NCBI GenBank assembly: GCA_946887065.1
Contig: CAMPKL010000173.1
Location: 1-7,181 of the forward strand
Origin: an uncultured Bryobacterales bacterium
GTDB lineage: Bacteria > Acidobacteriota > Terriglobia > Bryobacterales > UBA6623
Length of the DNA stretch: 7,181 nucleotides
Direction of reading: 5' to 3'
Shown in pieces: positions 5,528-7,181 of the stretch. The position numbers and the translations under genes are program-made. The notes under the pieces are model-generated. The model worked only from the letters and a program-made list of their open reading frames with translations, was not told where the DNA came from and made no database searches. The first letter of the stretch is position 1. Each line of letters opens with the position of its first letter.

Positions 5528-6482
5528 AATTCGCACCGCGGTCGTCGGCGTCGGCGCCTTTGGCCAAAACCATGCCCGAGTGCTGGCCGGCCTGCCCGAG
5601 GCGGAACTCGTCGCCGTCGTCGACCTCAGCGAGACGCGCGCCCAAGAAATCGCCGGCAGGTATGGCTGTGAAGCGCTCACGGACTACCGCCGGCTGGTCG
5701 GCAAGGCTGATGCCGTCTGCGTTGCGGCGCCGACCGTGAGCCATGCCGAAGTGGGCGTCGCCCTGCTGGAGGCGGGCCTAGACGTGTTGGTTGAGAAGCC
5801 GCTGGCCGCGAACCTTGATGCCGCCGCGTTGCTCATTAATGCGGCCGCGCGGCATAACCGCATTTTGCAAGTCGGGCACCTGGAGCGGTTCAACCCGGCG
5901 GTTGAGGAAGCTATCAAGGCGGCCGTGTTGCCGCTGTTCTTCGAAGTGCATCGCCTGAGTACGTTCGCCCCGCGCAGCCTCGACATCGACGTCGTGCTCG
6001 ATTTGATGATCCATGACCTGGACATTGTTCTGGCCATGGTCGACTCGCCGATCAACCGGATTGAGGCCGCGGGCGTGCCAATCCTCTCCCGCCAGCCTGA
6101 TATTGCCAGTGTGCGCGTCGTCTTCGACAATGGCTGCGTCGCTAATTTGACCGCCAGTCGCGTCTCGACAGAGAAGGTGCGGAAACTACGCTTCTTCCAA
6201 CCGCGTCAGTATGTTTCAGTGGATTACACGGCGCAGGACGGGGTGGTGATCGGCTTAGACGACAACAACATTCCGCAGTTCCGCAAGATCGCTCCCGAGA
6301 AGGCTGAGCCCCTAGTGCGTCAGAGCCAAGCCTTCTTGCATTCGGTCGCTACTCGCGAGCCGCCCCGCGTTTCCGGCGCCGAAGTACGAAGGACGCTCGA
6401 AACCGCGCTTAGAATAAGGGCGGAAATGGAGACGCACGCCGGCATCATCGAAAAGACGATTGCCGCGCACGCTAAGCGGTGA
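5520..6482 (+). CDS. Gfo/Idh/MocA family oxidoreductase, probable UDP-GlcNAc 3-dehydrogenase (GnnA-like)
   Basis: An NAD(P)-dependent sugar oxidoreductase of 320 residues. The Rossmann motif is GVGAFGQNH at 10-18. The catalytic EKP is at 92-94 with Lys93. GHLERFNPA follows at 119-127. The DLMIHD segment (Asp161, His165, Asp166) holds the usual catalytic histidine region. GHxERFNP is typical of the sub-branch acting on UDP-N-acetylhexosamines, as in GnnA and archaeal UDP-GlcNAc 3-dehydrogenases. GnnA oxidises UDP-GlcNAc at C3 so that the aminotransferase GnnB can make UDP-GlcNAc3N, giving lipid A with amide- rather than ester-linked 3-acyl chains. Its overlap with lpxI puts it in a lipid A operon, which supports that role, but no gnnB is in the window. 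The family is certain; the substrate is inferred. ATG 5520 is chosen because it places the Rossmann strand at the N-terminus. Confidence 0.88.
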   Translation: MDRIRTAVVGVGAFGQNHARVLAGLPEAELVAVVDLSETRAQEIAGRYGCEALTDYRRLVGKADAVCVAAPTVSHAEVGVALLEAGLDVLVEKPLAANLDAAALLINAAARHNRILQVGHLERFNPAVEEAIKAAVLPLFFEVHRLSTFAPRSLDIDVVLDLMIHDLDIVLAMVDSPINRIEAAGVPILSRQPDIASVRVVFDNGCVANLTASRVSTEKVRKLRFFQPRQYVSVDYTAQDGVVIGLDDNNIPQFRKIAPEKAEPLVRQSQAFLHSVATREPPRVSGAEVRRTLETALRIRAEMETHAGIIEKTIAAHAKR

Positions 6483-7181
6483 AGCGACCTGCGCCAGAAC
6501 CGGAACTGCGCCTGCTGCTGGAGGATTACCCGGCGGCTCGCAGGGGTCCTGCTCAGGCAGACTCGGGGACTTCGTTCGAAAGTCCGGAACCGCATTTCCT
6601 GCTCGAAGGTTCGGAGTCGCGCCTCGGGCGCCGGCTCGCCGAACGTCGGGGACAGCCCGACGCCGCGCCGGACGAGACCCCTTTACGGCTGCTCATCGAA
6701 GATTTTCAGCCGGCGCAGCGATTTCGCGAACGGAATGCCGTTGAGCAGGCAGGTCCCGAACCGGAGCCGGGACCGGAACCGAACTTCCTGGTTGCCTGGG
6801 ATGCCGACTCCTCAGAAAAGAAACGGCTGCTGGGCGCCCGTTACGGCTCTTTGGCATTACACCTGGCGCTAATTATCGTCGCGATGCTGCAACCGGGCAC
6901 AACCCGTCCGAATGAGCCCACCGAGCCGGACCCCGGCAGACAGTACACGAAGATCACGCTGACGGCGCCCAGCCCCGAGCAACTGGCGGAGATGCGTCCC
7001 CAGGCACGCGGCGATGAGGGCGAATCGCCGCAGCCTAGCGTTGCCGCCGCCCCCAACCCAGTCATCGCGCCGGAGGTAAAACTCCAACCGACGCCGGCGC
7101 CTCCGATGCAGCCACTGGAGCGCGATGACTTCTTCCTCGGTCGCGTCCGGCATGGCAGCGATGGGCAAGGTTCCGTTCATA
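6479..7181 (+). CDS. TonB-like / energy-transducer-type membrane protein, 3' end beyond the window
   Basis: An uninterrupted frame runs from GTG 6479 to the window end (234 codons, no stop). The GTG overlaps the previous stop (GTGA), suggesting translational coupling. The product has an acidic, proline-rich N-terminal region (1-113), a short basic stretch KKRLLGAR (114-121), a single hydrophobic segment YGSLALHLALIIVAML (122-137) with a histidine at 128, and a proline-rich region (139-215) with VAAAPNPVIAPEVKLQPTPAPP. A basic anchor, one N-terminal membrane helix containing histidine, and a proline-rich periplasmic linker are the layout of TonB-type proteins. The TonB C-terminal domain would lie outside the window, so this is unproven. 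The roughly 120-residue cytoplasmic part is far longer than in classical TonB. It carries LRLLLEDY (10-17), PEPHFLLE (36-43), LRLLIEDF (69-76) and PEPNFLVAW (99-107), which look like degenerate repeats. Confidence 0.7.
   Translation, partial: MKRPAPEPELRLLLEDYPAARRGPAQADSGTSFESPEPHFLLEGSESRLGRRLAERRGQPDAAPDETPLRLLIEDFQPAQRFRERNAVEQAGPEPEPGPEPNFLVAWDADSSEKKRLLGARYGSLALHLALIIVAMLQPGTTRPNEPTEPDPGRQYTKITLTAPSPEQLAEMRPQARGDEGESPQPSVAAAPNPVIAPEVKLQPTPAPPMQPLERDDFFLGRVRHGSDGQGSVH

Noticed and set aside
4859..5680. 273-codon reading frame on the minus strand
   Set aside because: It is antisense to lpxI and the GnnA-like gene, both certain. The His/Arg-rich composition is that of a GC-rich shadow frame, with no recognisable domain.
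6460..6744. 94-codon plus-strand frame starting inside the GnnA-like gene
   Set aside because: It competes with the GTG 6479 frame, which is open to the window end, starts at the preceding stop, and encodes a membrane helix and proline-rich linker. The 6460 frame is Arg/Gly/Ala-rich noise.

Overview
The window is GC-rich, densely packed bacterial chromosome with all eight genes on the + strand. Lipid A genes (fabZ, lpxI) point to a Gram-negative bacterium. A Tat-exported orphan subunit of the gluconate 2-dehydrogenase type and a TonB-like protein with a long cytoplasmic N-terminus make Acidobacteriota (Bryobacterales/Solibacter-like) my best guess. Planctomycetota is the main alternative. This assignment is inference from gene content; no rRNA or other direct marker is present.

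Positions 1-4012 hold a loose run of metabolic genes: a DapA/NAL-superfamily aldolase (120-1043), which lacks two DapA residues and is probably not a true DapA; lipoyl synthase lipA (1087-2028); a Tat-secreted gluconate 2-dehydrogenase subunit 3-type protein (2057-2617); a YeeZ-like atypical SDR (2623-3453); and a GbsR/MarR-type regulator (3488-4012) with a 20-bp palindrome overlapping its start codon. Gaps are 5-43 nt. No single pathway links these genes.

Positions 4013-4245 are a 233-nt intergenic region. It holds a REP/BIME-like pair of inverted hairpin units (4056-4126) with GNRA tetraloops and a compensatory base-pair change, further nested hairpins (4127-4178), and a likely promoter for the next operon.

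Positions 4246-7181 are a tightly coupled envelope operon: fabZ, lpxI, a Gfo/Idh/MocA dehydrogenase resembling the UDP-GlcNAc 3-dehydrogenase GnnA, and a TonB-like membrane protein cut off by the window end. Successive junctions are a 16-nt gap, an 8-nt overlap and a GTGA overlap. FabZ belongs to acyl-chain synthesis and LpxI makes lipid X from UDP-diacylglucosamine. A GnnA-type dehydrogenase would supply the 3-amino sugar for amide-linked lipid A. The last gene, open from GTG 6479 to the window edge without a stop, has four degenerate short motifs about 30 residues apart in its cytoplasmic part.

The most interesting items are the covarying REP-like pair, the GnnA-like gene inside a lipid A operon that lacks lpxA between fabZ and lpxI, the repeat-bearing TonB-like protein, and the palindrome at the regulator start. 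I see no convincing new defence system, mobile element, CRISPR array or RNA gene.
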